From Ramazzottius varieornatus (lineage: Eukaryota; Tardigrada; Eutardigrada; Parachela; Ramazzottiidae), in assembly GCA_001949185.1 (NCBI GenBank), contig BDGG01000003.1, positions 553,612 through 617,611 on the forward strand: 64,000 nt of DNA, written 5' to 3'. Below, in pieces: positions 23,761-35,006 of this stretch. Position 1 is the stretch's first letter. The number at the start of each line of letters is the position of its first letter. Below the pieces are notes generated by a model that saw only the letters and a program-made list of their open reading frames with translations, searched no databases and was not told where the DNA came from. The position numbers and the translations under genes were made by a program.

Positions 23761-24229
23761 GTGATTCTACGTAGGTAATGAGCATGTTCATGTTTGGCCA
23801 GTCAGTCCCATTTGCCGCTGTCTGGAGCATGAACAAGAAGCCGTAAGCACATACTTTCCCAGTGACGAATCCTTGCATATTCGCAGAACGATGGCTACCA
23901 TTAATTTTGGTTCGCATCATACTGTATGTTCGTCTCGATAGCATGGACACAGGGAGAGCGTAGAAAAGAGCGAGCTGGAGTCCAAGGACAGACCGTAACA
24001 GACGTCTCCGACAAAAACCCGGCTTGTTTTTCCGGAAGCTGCTCACGTTCAATTTCAGTTTATAGGTGTGCTGCTTTTGAAAACACAGCAAAATGTGATT
24101 ATCACATTGATAACTACTGCACCAATGACGCGTGTTCCACCGGCATTCGGTGCCGCCAATTTTCCTATCATTTTTCGTGCTAATGCGGAAAATCCCCCCA
24201 CGATCGTAGACAGGTACAATCACACCCAC
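23761..24229 (-). pseudogene. Receptor-like fragment interrupted by a MITE
   Basis: A minus-strand frame with hydrophobic runs (LLRSVLGLQLALFYALPVS, then VCAYGFLFMLQTAANGT and NMNMLITYVES) that could be two spans of a rhodopsin-type receptor. The frame reads straight into the hAT MITE at 23760, and beyond the insertion it meets a stop. No complete gene can be assembled. Receptor origin is suggested by composition and by the other receptor remains nearby, not proven. Confidence 0.3.
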
Positions 24230-25215
24230 CGGTCATCGTACAACCATGGTCTCCCTTTGCTTGCGTGTATCTTTTAAACCCGTCGTCCGATTTATTTACT
24301 TCAAACACCACCAGGTGCTTGCCGGAAGCCATTGCCAGCCCCATATGCTTTGGCACTATGCATCACCCTGGCACTTCCAGACGTGAGAGACGCGGCCAAA
24401 ACCACTCTTCAATTTCCAGCGACTTCTCGACCGAGGAGTTGAAATGATACCGTTGAAGACATGTTGTCCAAATATACTAGGTGCGGAAGAATGACTTGTC
24501 CCCTTAACATACCTTGACTTCGAAAATTCATAGTTCTGCTCCCCCTTGTCCTTTTGATATAAATTTTTTTCCTGTCAGTCCATCAACTCCCATTCCTTGT
24601 TCGACACTGCATTGATTCAAGTTTATCAGCTCTGGGGTACGGCAGAAATTATCTTGACTGAGTTATGCATAACTAAAATTTCGAAGGTCTTGGTGTTTGA
24701 ATTTTTTCGTGGCAGGAACGCATCTCGCTGACCCGACAAAATCAAATCCGTGTTCAACTGTGAAACACCTAACAATTTTACCGTTGGTAACTGGGTTGAT
24801 TGGTCTCGTTCTGGAGATTGTTTGTTCCAAATCTACCCTTAAGCTTACGGAAGGCTGAAATCGAAAGAGAACGACAATGTGCTGACCGATCATGTCAAAC
24901 CCGATCCGTCTCATACTATTATGAGATCCTCACAGAACTACGTTGTGCCTCCCTAGAGTCTGAACATCGTCTTGAACGAAACGGGGAAGGCGAAAAAAAT
25001 AAGAGAAGTGAGTACCCCACTTACTTCGTGCACACGGAAAGAACTCAAAGTTTTATCTTTTTTCTCTCTCCGGACTGCAAACAAGGTCAAACCGATAGCA
25101 GACCGCATCATTACCAGTGATAACACGAGCACTCTGTAGAAGAGTTCTAAGCAAGAAAGGATATGTTCTAACAGAGGAAAACCACCAGATAAAATTTGTA
25201 CCGTGAGCGGCATTA
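24230..25215. other. No recognised gene
   Basis: Short frames on both strands, some hydrophobic (24953-25228 minus), without usable motifs. Nothing else seen. Confidence 0.35.
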
Positions 25216-25662
25216 CAGGTTGAGTCATAATGCTTCGACCGATTTCGAACTGTTGTCGAAAACGCAGCGTTGACCCGTCTGCTTTAAAAATTTCACCTAA
25301 AACTAGCTCTAACGTTTTTAAATGATCTGTAAAATTTTCATTTCGTTTGCACGCTTCACAAAAAACTTGCAGAGAAAAGTTTCAGCGACCCCGAAATCAG
25401 GGTACCTTTTTGGACCATGAATAGTTTTACACTCTGAATGGAGTGACGTACGTGAATTTCGGGAGAGTATACAGTATACTTGGAATTTTTTTACTGCTAA
25501 ACGAATTTTTCCAAAACTTTTTCGCCAACGCTAATCTGTCGAAGAGGGTTTAAGTGGTTAGAAAAAAATTAGTAATTTCAAGATTTGTTTCCCATGCCTT
25601 TTCTAGAGCAGTTAACTGGGTGACTGCAGTAAAAAAATTCTGGTTTTCTTCAGTTTCTTGCT

Positions 25663-25944
25663 TTCGAGAGTATGGAAGGCTTGACGAAGCTAAAGTAAGC
25701 AATTTTAGCTGTTCTTAGCCGTGGCTAAAAATATTTTAGCCGCGGCTAGGATGTATTGTGCGTTCGAATGATTTATTGATGCCAAAACTATTTTAGCCGA
25801 CTCAACATCAATACATCAATCGAAAGCACAATACATTTTAGCCGTGGCTAAGAGTATTCTAGCTGCTTTGGCCGCGGCTAAAATATTCTTAGCCACGGCT
25901 AAAGCGGCTTATTTTAGCTTCGCCGAGCCTTCTATATTTGAGAG
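25663..25944. mobile_element. Foldback element built of TTAGCCGNGGCTAA words
   Basis: An imperfect palindrome of about 282 bp. The outer arms run GAGAGTATGGAAGGC and the reverse of GAGAGAAGG-like sequence, then GACGAAGCTAAAGTAAGC against GGCGAAGCTAAAATAAGC. The 14-mer palindromic word TTAGCCGTGGCTAA or TTAGCCGCGGCTAA occurs about five times, and the innermost arms pair GATGTATTGTGC with GCACAATACAT. It appears nested inside the 25.2-27.0 kb element. Confidence 0.7.
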
Positions 25945-26104
25945 AACTAGGGATATTAAACAATATTTTAATAACAAGTACGGGTAACAAATTATCAGCC
26001 GGAAATCACATGAAAGAGCGCAATGCTTTAACTCGGCAGCCGCAAAAGTTTTGAATACTTCCAGAATATCTGGCCGAATAGTGACCATTAAAATCTATGT
26101 TTTT

Positions 26105-26695
26105 GGAAATGGCTATAGACACCCCTAAAAACCCCGTTTGGCTATGGCACCCTATCGCACCCTTATTCAATTGATTAATAAGGAAACCGCTGATCCGGCA
26201 GATAGCTATCGACACTCCGAGTTTTATTGAGAATCAGAAACCATGTTTTCATGACAAGATCAAGCGCTCCATCCCACATAGGTCGGTTGGCGAGCATGCT
26301 ATTAAGCCCAATACGCATTGCGACAGCCTCATCTGCTGTGATCAGTTGAGGTTTCTCTATCTTCTACTCGTTTTTCGGTCTTCGGCCACGAAGACCGAAA
26401 AAGGGAGCGGCAGCGAAAAGCGTTCTCGTCTTCGATGTGAGGATTGCACCCGGAAGTTCGCTAGTGTTGTGAAGCATGGCTTCTTCTGACTGATAAAAAT
26501 CATTCTGTGGCATTGTTGAATGTGATGTACCGTACTTTAAGTTTGGGTAAGGACAGCAAAGTATCTAAAATTTCGAAGGAGAGACTGCTTTCAAAATCAA
26601 GAGTGTCCATAATAATATCGGATTAAAGTGGTGTTTGGGTTAATGAATTATAGCCAAACGGGGTTTCAAGGGGTGCCTATAGCATCACCCTAACT
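26105..26695. repeat. Inverted block pair (ATAGCCAAACGGGGTTT)
   Basis: A block of about 50 bases containing ATAGCCAAACGGGG, GGGGTG and CTATAGC occurs near 26110-26158 in minus orientation and near 26650-26695 in plus orientation. The pair looks like the terminal repeats of a roughly 590-bp element nested within the larger mariner-type element. Inside, 26371-26402 forms a perfect 14-bp hairpin (TTTTTCGGTCTTCG, loop GCCA). Confidence 0.55.
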
Positions 26696-27017
26696 TTGGC
26701 CACACCTAAGACGATGTTTTTAAAATTTATACATGGAATTAATGGCCCGAAGACTGGTCTATCGAGTGAGCGGTAGAATGGAAATATTGGCTCAGGCAGA
26801 GTTGCGATCTTAAGCCTCAAGTTGAGTCGAGGGGTGTTTTCCGGCCTGCCGAGGTTTGTTTTTGCATGATTTTTCAGATGCGGACAAGCATCACCAAATT
26901 CTCTAAGAATGATTTTAGACGTTCATGCTACCTAAGGACGAAATTTGGAGGCAGAAGGGTAGATAATGAATTTTCTGCAAAAGTTCCAAATCGGTCGAAG
27001 CATTGAGATTCAACCTG

Positions 27018-30000
27018 TGAAAGAGAACCATGATCAGAATTTTGATGACCCATCTGACACCGCTGACCGCTTCAGATCTCATTCACCAGCAAAGCAATGA
27101 CGGTGTTTTAGACCTCTTGGGAACAGAGATTGTTTATGGAAAACCCTTCCTTTCAACAGACAAAATTGATTCACGAACTGGACCCACAACTGTTGCAAGG
27201 CTGCTCCACGGTGCACACTGAACAAGACACTTCCGCAAAACTGCAGAAATAGAAACCTGAACTTCACATTCACCCTTCTTATGGATGGCGCTAACAGACT
27301 GTCACTTGCTCTAGAACTTGAACCTATAGAACTTGGCATATAAGCTGATCATAACGTTTGAGATGTGGCGTCGGAGGGGGACAATTCACACCTCAGCTCC
27401 TAATAGAACAAACGTTTTATACCTTATGAATGTCAGAATCCGCTTCATTAACTGTCTCATCCGAATGACGATCAGATGGTCTATCTTGCTCGACATTGTT
27501 TCTGTTCGCACTTTAGTCAACTATAGGCTAGTTTATTCCACGGTGTTTTGATTCATGTACGAGCCTAGCTGTTGGGAATGTCCGAATTAACAAAGATTAT
27601 GGCAGGCGCGCGGACCCCCGTCGAAAATAGAGAGATTAAGTTGCCACTCCCGTTCACTTTGCAACTGTAGCTACGGCCTTGCTCCGCCCCTTCCGTGACG
27701 TGTAACTGCATTTTGCTTTCCGGCGCTGCCATAAACATCCTCCATGTCGAGAAGTAGGGCAAGTGCGTGCAATGTACGTGAATGCACCTACTATTCCGGG
27801 CGGACCATCTGGTGAAAGTAACACCAGGCACGCTCGACGTACTCCAAAACCGTGGGTTGATGTCAGGAAGTCAGCGCATCCGATGCAGGTTGGGCAGCAT
27901 GCAGAAAACCGTCTTGCAAGCAGGAGTCTTTCCAATATCTAAGCACGAATACCGTGAGGAGGTAAGAGTTATCAGGAAAGCAATTAAGAATGCTCGGACA
28001 TAATTTAGAGCGTTTCAGTTATGATGGAAATGGGGCGCATCCGATTATTCAGTCTTAACTTGCAGCAGATTCGTGTGTCCCGAATAGCCATTGTGCTGGA
28101 AAATTCAAATGTGACAAACAGCTGGGCAGCGGCAATGCTGGGTCTGACGTCACGACTCAACCGGCTTGCTCGCCGTGTACGTACGCTGCACCCATAAAGC
28201 CGTTACGGAGCGGAAACCGGGTTCGCTCAGATAAACCGACCTGACTGCAAGCCGATGGCCACATGACGGGCAGCACATACGAACACCAACTGTTTGTCAC
28301 ATTGACTATTGCGCAGCGCCAAGTCGGTTCATGGCTTTTTATTCTCCCACAAACATGACTGAGAGCGACCCCTGCTTCCTTCTTTCTTATTTCTACTTGC
28401 TGATAGTCACTGCCGTGTTTTGTTTGCTCAGATGCAATGAACCGCCTTACAAAAGTGGTACCATCGCGCGATATCGCGTTGAACGTTCTCACGAGTCGTA
28501 CGTTCGCTGGAGCTGTTTGGTCTAGAACATTCAAGCAGAACCAACTACGGATATGACTCAGATACAATCTAGGTGGTCTTGGTTCAAGTAGAATTTTGGG
28601 CTCACTGGCCAAGTATCGTTTCCCTGTATTCCTCTATTACTAGAGTTTCCGCTCATATTCGTGGGAATTCACGTTTTTGATAGATATGACGAAAATCTTT
28701 CATGTCTTACATCAAAGTCGCTGCTTTTCGAATACAGTATCCCAGTGTTGTTCCGATTATTGTAATACATAATTGAAAATGGCTGATTTTGGCCGTTTTG
28801 GAATTTCGATACAACAATTCAAACTGAAAACCTTTTGCCAACGTATTTGGATATTGATCGGAATTCAAATTCAAATGGGAAACGATCAGAGTATTCTAAT
28901 TCGTAATTCGAATCACACAATGGCTTAACTGAAATGAGCACAATTGGAATAAGACACTACGGTCGATTTGAATTGGCGCATTATTACCGCGAAATCACAA
29001 GGTTAAGTTTGCCAGTTAAATCTACAGCTGTCAGCATCAAGCCCGCAGTGCAATCCGCCAATTTGTCCCCGGATTTAGCGCATTCAGAGGCCAGCACATC
29101 GGGGCTTATTTTTGCAGTCTGCCTCTCACGACTGCGTATCATTGATCATTGATTTGATGAGGAGATAAAAGTTTCGCCGGAAGTGAAGCCATAGAATTTT
29201 CGAGTGGCTTTGTGAAACGCTCAGAATTCATCGCTGATCTATCATTTTAAGACTGACATCTTAATCATCGTCAAGAATCCGAACAACGGAAAGCGGAAGT
29301 CCGATGGCAGAAGATGGGTAAGAAGCCTTTCTTGAGCACATCTCCCAAAGAATCCGTCGTGGACTTGAATCCTCCAAGAACTCTGTGCCTTCACTGTCAC
29401 CGTCTGCAATCAGCTGAGCATTCCTGTTGGAACTCCAAACGCTGGAGTCCCAAATGTAAAGACGTCTGCAGGGGGAAGGAAAAAGGCCATACTATATTGG
29501 AAATTGAAATTAACAAACGACGTCGTGATAATTCAAATAATTCGAATTGCTGTCGGAAGCTGAATTCCGATTAGTCGTAATCTTCAGTCCAGTAACGAAG
29601 AACTACCGGCAAATTGAATTACGGCTACGGGAAAAATTTCGATTAATCGGAATTGTAGATCGAACTATAGTATGTTTCTGCTTTTTCCGTAATTAGTCTC
29701 ATTAATAGTTATTTCGGTGACGTTTGTGCACGGTTCCGAAGAGTGTGGCACGTTATTTCCTCCATTAACAATTAAGAATATTGGCATTGATAGGTTTCAT
29801 AAATACTGTTCGTGTGTTCGTTAAGCCGATCTTTTCTGCGAACGTCATTACCAACTATTGTTCTCTGCGCATCGAAACCTTTACCGCAAGTACCGCAAGA
29901 GGAGAAATGTTATTCTTGGTGGATGCTCAATAGCTCATTTCGGTCACTCTCTCTGCTTTTATGTGAATTCTCGGATTTTCAAGCTCGTGTTCCGAATTCC
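27018..30000. other. Gene-poor, repeat-bearing stretch
   Basis: No gene recognised. A repeat shared with 17.66-17.78 kb lies at about 27205-27260, and a segment shared in inverted orientation with the adhesion-receptor pseudogene lies at about 27624-27728. From about 28640 to 29700 the DNA is AT-rich with many AATTCGAA and ATTAATCGGAAT words. CAGTGTTGTTCCGAT at 28743 recurs at 47142, possibly the end of a hAT-type element whose other end I cannot find. Confidence 0.4.
27624..27728 (-). repeat. Dispersed repeat, copy 1 (shared with 32.37-32.48 kb)
   Basis: About 100 bases, read on the minus strand, are nearly identical to 32369-32478 on the plus strand (shared GGAAAGCAAAATG, GTTACACGT, CGGAAGGGGCGGAGCAAG, GGGAGTGGCAACTT). 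No inverted ends, so it may be a fragment of a larger element or a short non-autonomous one. Confidence 0.7.
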
Positions 30001-30479
30001 ATGTCTGCCAATACGGACGCGGTTCAAGATTATGTTAAAAACCTTCCGGAGAGTCCCGAGGAAAAGTCACCAGTCGAGGTATGTGATTACTGTTGCACAT
30101 AAATGGATCCAAGTAAGAATTTAGGTTTATGTTCAGGAAATCACGCCTCGTAAAGATCGATTTGCCGAAAAACGTGACGAGAGGGAGGAAAAGTATAAAG
30201 CTTTCAGGTGGAGTATCTCGGAATGTGAGTCGGACATTTCAGGTAAACTCTATGGGACCATCGCTCCGACCGTCCGCGACTGTGAGCCACGACGAGTGTC
30301 TGTTTGCAGAGCCCGAAAGCGCAACGTGCGACAACAGATCTGCTGTTCCCGACACGCCAAAGTGGGTTGTACAGAGGAAGCGGGAGCTCGAGCAGGACGA
30401 TCCGTCAGACGATAGTAGTCTATCGGAAGAAGTGATAGAGAAGCCGGTCAACAAAGCCAAAAGAGTTCTTAAGTTCTAG
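30001..30479 (+). CDS. Small charged nuclear-type protein, unrecognised
   Basis: Three exons (30001-30078, 30137-30242, 30310-30479) join with agreeing phases (0, then 1) to 354 bases, 117 residues. The donors are GTATGT and GTAAAC, the acceptors TTCAG and TTTGCAG. The protein is strongly charged: a basic middle (TPRKDRFAEKRDEREEKY), an acidic Ser-rich patch (DDPSDDSSLSEEV) and a basic end (NKAKRVLKF) that could act as a nuclear localisation signal. I do not recognise the family. A different frame across intron 2 stays open, so an intron-retaining variant is conceivable. Exon structure fairly sure, function unknown. Confidence 0.6.
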
Positions 30480-30978
30480 CTATATTTGGGTACTTTTGCC
30501 AGATGTTCGTGGTGCAATTTGGATATTTCTTCGTAATGCACAAAGTCTATAGTAAACCTCCAACTTCCCCCACTTTATTCACTGGCAACGTCATACACAT
30601 GTTGTCTTCTGGAATTCGTCATCCTGTTGACCTTGCGATGTGGTGCGCAAAGTTATCAGCCGCTATGCGGTCTGTTTACCGAAGCGGTATTGGGATTTCA
30701 AGCTACTGTTAATCCCACCCTTGGGTTTTCAACCGTTTAGTTTCAAACAACAGCCAAACTGTTTCGCGCTTATCGATTAATGCCCGTTTTTTCTTCTTGT
30801 TTCTCTTCCTTGCTAATTTTTCCTCAGCATCAACCAACCCTCATCGTTTTTCCTCAGGAAGGTTCTTCAGATAAATTCTTCAGGCGCGGTTATCATTCGG
30901 TGAAAGGTACGTGATACAGAAAGCGTGCAATCGGATGTTCGATATACTTTATCCTTCTCTCCCTCTAGTTTTCAAAAT

Positions 30979-31448
30979 ATGGCTCACCAACTTCCTCCTT
31001 CTGACGACTCGGAACTGGATAGCAGCATGCCTGGGTCATTTCTGGAGATGCTATCTGCAACCAAACAGAAGAAACGTAGGAAGACGACTGAACTCCAACC
31101 GGTGAAACTAGGATCTTCTAGTGTTAGCCCTTTTTTGTGATTGCTGTTTCCAGTTTTCACGGCTTAAGAGTTTTTTGCAGATGGCGCGCTGATTTTTTGC
31201 GAGGATGGCGTGGCCCAGAAACTACTTTTCGGCCGGATAACTTGCCAATGGATTCGACCCCGTTTTTCATTGTGGAGACGTACCCCGAGCTGGAGGAGCG
31301 TGTTGTAGGAATGAAAATTCGCGTCTTATGGAACAGTGAGTACCCTCATTCGAAAGCCTGTATCATCGGCGTTGGGACTGATCATGACTTGGGGTCATGT
31401 ACCGCCGAGAATTGGAGGAGACTGGGCAAGCCGATCAAAAACAGGTGA
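30979..31448 (+). CDS. Possible small gene, exons uncertain
   Basis: After a TCCCTCTAG acceptor, an ATG opens MAHQLPPSDDSELDSS, then a Lys/Arg patch (TKQKKRRK), like a short disordered nuclear protein. A second open piece follows a TTTTTGCAG acceptor near 31182 and includes PFFIVETYPELEERVVGMK before a GTGAGT donor near 31334. Several donor and acceptor pairs join the two pieces in different frames, and I could not choose among them. It may be one gene, two, or part of the gene just upstream. Confidence 0.35.
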
Positions 31449-31913
31449 CGCTCAATGTTTTCCGTTGAAGTTAGCAATCAACTGTCGCTAACCAGACGAA
31501 AAGCCTCCTTGAAAATTGGACAGAGAGCTAGTACACTGGTACCGTCTTAGAAGCTTCAGTTTGTTCCATGCTATATAACCCGTGGTCAGCGCAAAAATAA
31601 AAAGTTCTGACACTTTGGTTCACCTGATGGCGCATTTTACTCGAAAAATGCGAAGCGTACATGTGGTGATTGGCCCGATCTGACCCCACCCCATGATTTC
31701 AGCCAGTTAAAAATTGGGGGAGGTGATCTACCCCCCTTGTACTCCCAGAGCTCGGAATTGCGTGGTCTTTTAAGTGTTAAGGATAGGTGATCTACAATTC
31801 GATGGAAAAAAAGCTCATTTTGGTCTCGACAAGACTTTCGCGCAGTCGGTCGCGGAGGGGCTCAATACTGCCAGTTTTCAGAACTGTTTACTGATATCAC
31901 TGTTTGTATTCAG

Positions 31914-34900
31914 TTGGCTTCAATAAAGGAGATTGCAAAACCTACGTTGCACTTCCGGGTTCAGGTTGTCCCGGCCCCGCACAGCTGAACAAAACTTCCA
32001 ATGGAAACGGTCTTGGGCGGTGGACGTTCCGTATCAACACTACTGTGGAAAGTGCTGACGAAACCAGCGCGACGGCCAATCCTGCATTTTGCACACCAGG
32101 TACTAGCCCGGAACCACCGATGACCATAACAACGGTCGGCCCCACGACATCGTCAACAACGTCACCCAACCCGACAACAACATCGACGGAGACCGAAACA
32201 ATACAGACATTAAGTTGCCAGCGCCAGATGAAAGTCCCACTGTAGCTAAGATGAGTTGCAACGTCACTCATAAGCACAGTAGCTGATCTGAACTTTGAAT
32301 AGTTGGGCAGCCACCATGCTTCCCAGTGCTAACCAACGCTACTCCGATTACGCTATTTTTAGAAAATAAGGGGAGCTCCGGAAAGCAAAATGTAGTTACA
32401 CGTAACGGAAGGGGCGGAGCAAGGCCGTAGCTACAGTTGCAAACTGAACGGGAGTGGCAACTTGATCTCTATAATGTCAGTCAGCTCCACAGTAACTTCA
32501 GCGGAAACTGAAATCAGCACAACTTTAAATACCTCGAGCTCAACAACAACGATACCATCTTTGACCAGCACAACTACAAGCCAAGACACCACAATTCCGC
32601 GTCTGGGGAGCACTTCCATAACGACTGAAAGAGCCACAACACTGGCGACATCACCAACTGCAAGTGAAACAACGGCAAACACATCGACCACACATCTGAC
32701 TGGCGAGCCAGTTACAATATCCAACACTATGCCACCTGCATCCACCTCGACCGTGACTGACACTACCTGGTTGTCAACAGAAATCTCAACAACTGTAATC
32801 CTTTCTGCTGCCGACCAACTCAGTCGCATCAATGGTACCAATGATGCTTCTGTAGACTGGTTTCGCACCGCGGCGTTCGAAACCCTTGAAGCCTGTAGGC
32901 AACTTACTGATGATCATGAAGTGGATCATTGCATTGGAACTTTCGTTACAAGCGTGGTAGCAGATACCGTAGAAAAGATTGTCAGCATGAATGTCTCGTT
33001 ATTGGCAACACCCCTTGCAAGACATACAAAGCCTTCCGGAGATTGTCGATTTTTGACACCATACTGTTATGGGACGCCGATGGTCGAGTGATGTGCGGGC
33101 AAACCCACGAGTCCCAGACGCTGGCTGTGACTTTCCACAGGGCGTTGAAGCTGATGAATAGATTGATTCTACTCAACGGGAACGAAACTGTGATTGCTGT
33201 TTATCCAAATTGACCGTTCATGTTCAAAAAGTATTGGTGACATCCGGCATGCCATCTCCGAACTACACGCGCTTTGTTAACGCCGTCCAAGTGAACGATT
33301 CAGCTCAAGAATGATCAACGCGTCGTTTACCATTGAGGAGAAAGATGTGGATGGTTTCTCAATGAACTGGAATATTAGTGACGTGAGATTTCTCTCTTTG
33401 ACCGTCGATCAAGGACAGCTAAATCGAGAACTTCTCGGCTTACGTAAGTCACCGAGTAAGTGGTGGTCCCATAATGTGAGAGCGGTAGAGTGGAAAATCT
33501 ACTGATATGTTTTGACCACCGATTTACTTTTTCAGATGACCAAAGTCAGACGCTCGGAATTCAGGTCTTTTCCTTACAGCTTACCGCTGTAAAAAGAGCG
33601 TCATTCGCCCAGTTTCGGTTCTGGGCTGCTGTCGGTCAGCGTGTTGCACGCACGGCTGGGCCCTTGCTCGTTATGGCCACTTTTCACCGACCCTTAGAGA
33701 CGATGGATTTTGTCACGGTTAGCAGTGACGTCATACAGCTTTTCGAGGTGAGGCTTCACGCAACACAGTTTTCTAAATGGTGCAGAAATGGTCAGAATTT
33801 GTAGAAGAATCTCAGCCGGCCTTACATCCGGAGGAAATGTTACCGCTGCGCATACCTGGAATATGGTTTACCCCTCGATCCAAATTCCAGATGGTCGAAC
33901 CGTGGCTGATCCCCATCACAGCGCAACTACCGGAACACCGATCAGGTCAAATATTTCTGTTCATGCGACCATGCCACACCGTACACCATGATGGTAGGCC
34001 TCTGCAGTAGCCTTAGCGAGCTAGACAAGCACGGTCGCTGCATCTCACCCCTCGAACCCCGCGTGATCACCGGGATTTGCTTGGTCGTCTTCATTATTTG
34101 TACCGGCCTCGTTTTGATCCATACAGCAATTCGTCTTTACAAGCAGCTCATGGTCGTAACCAAGCGAGCCTTCATTCGCCTCAACCTATACGCAAGGTAG
34201 CGCCAAATGCATATCGTAGATTTATTGTCAGGAAAACCGCGATAACAAAGTGTCTTTTTAGCATAATCTGCGCGTATGCCTCGTTCATATTTGCCGACGC
34301 GATCGTACCGGAAACTTTGAACTCAGGCGCTTGTTTTTCTTGCGCACTATTTAGTCACTGGTTCATCCTTGTGACTTTTGCCTGAGTCGCCATCGAATGC
34401 TGCCACTTGATCCGTATAGCTTCCGACGTATTCACAGCGAAAGAATACCTGAGCCGATCTCACAGTGGCGACACTCGCACGTACCGATTGAAAGTTGTGC
34501 TTATCGCGTGGGGAGCGTCACTGGTCTTCCCAGCCGTATGCGCGTTCGTGTCAGAAATGCATTTCGGTGACACACCTGTCTATCTTCATAAAGAGTATTG
34601 GTGTTGGCTCAACCCTCAACATTTACCTGTGAAAATCCTCGGCTTTGCGATCCCAATGACGTTGATTGTGCTATTGAATGGCGGTGCTTTGTATTATTTC
34701 GTTCACGTGAAAAGAAAAGTTGGAAAGCGCGTGATCGAGAAAGACCATAAGGTACTGCAGTTAGCACGCAAGGCCAACTGGAAAAGACTGCTTACAGTGG
34801 TTTTGCTGTGTGTTTCGTTGAATATAACATGGATCCTCGGCTATCTAGTCCTTTTCGCCTGCCACGACGACACAGCAAAGAAAGTTTTCGCCATTGGTTT

Positions 34901-35006
34901 CATTCTGATCAACGCCTCACAAGGACTGTTCATACTGGTACGTTGCCAGAAGGTTGGAGAACCTTACTGGGAGACGTGTTTCCGCGGTTCAGAAGAAGAA
35001 GGATGA
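31914..35006 (+). pseudogene. Adhesion-type (class B2) GPCR, decayed
   Basis: Parts of an adhesion receptor occur in order on the plus strand. An extracellular part with GDCKTYVALPGSGCPG leads to a long Thr/Ser-rich mucin-like stalk (32.1-32.8 kb) and a region with several N-glycosylation sites (33.0-33.8 kb) that would correspond to a GAIN-like domain; I do not see a clear GPS motif. Then come span 1 (VITGICLVVFIICTGLVLI), spans 2-3 up to HWFILVTFA, and spans 4-7 with EYWCWLNPQHLPVKILGF, WKRLLTVVLLCVSLNITWIL and ASQGLFILVRC. Lesions: at least three frame changes between 33.0 and 33.3 kb, a 110-bp dispersed repeat in the stalk, and an in-frame TGA at 34383-34385 in span 3 where the family has Trp. 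Introns cannot explain all of these. Confidence 0.65.
32369..32478 (+). repeat. Dispersed repeat, copy 2
   Basis: Nearly identical to the reverse complement of 27624-27728. It lies between two Thr-rich parts of the adhesion-receptor pseudogene and carries stops into the stalk reading frame. Confidence 0.7.

Larger units (their letters stand above)
25216..27017. mobile_element. Mariner-type element, 1.8 kb, with nested insertions
   Basis: Inverted ends CAGGTTGAGTCATAATGC then TTCGACCGATTT (left, after TA) and the reverse of CAGGTTGAATCTCAATGC then TTCGACCGATTT (right) bound 1802 bp. They share the CAGG(G/T)TGA start and the CGACCGATTTTG-like inner part with the element at 22566-23216. Inside lie a foldback element (25663-25944) and a pair of inverted blocks (about 26105-26695), which together explain half of its length. 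No transposase domain is readable, so this is a decayed or non-autonomous copy. Confidence 0.65.

Noticed and set aside
28157-28612. 151-codon minus-strand frame
   Set aside because: No motif, no splice context, and overlapping equally plausible short frames on the other strand.
34383-34385. Selenocysteine codon in the adhesion receptor
   Set aside because: The position is a conserved Trp, no SECIS-like structure was seen downstream, and the same gene has frame changes; a nonsense mutation is simpler.
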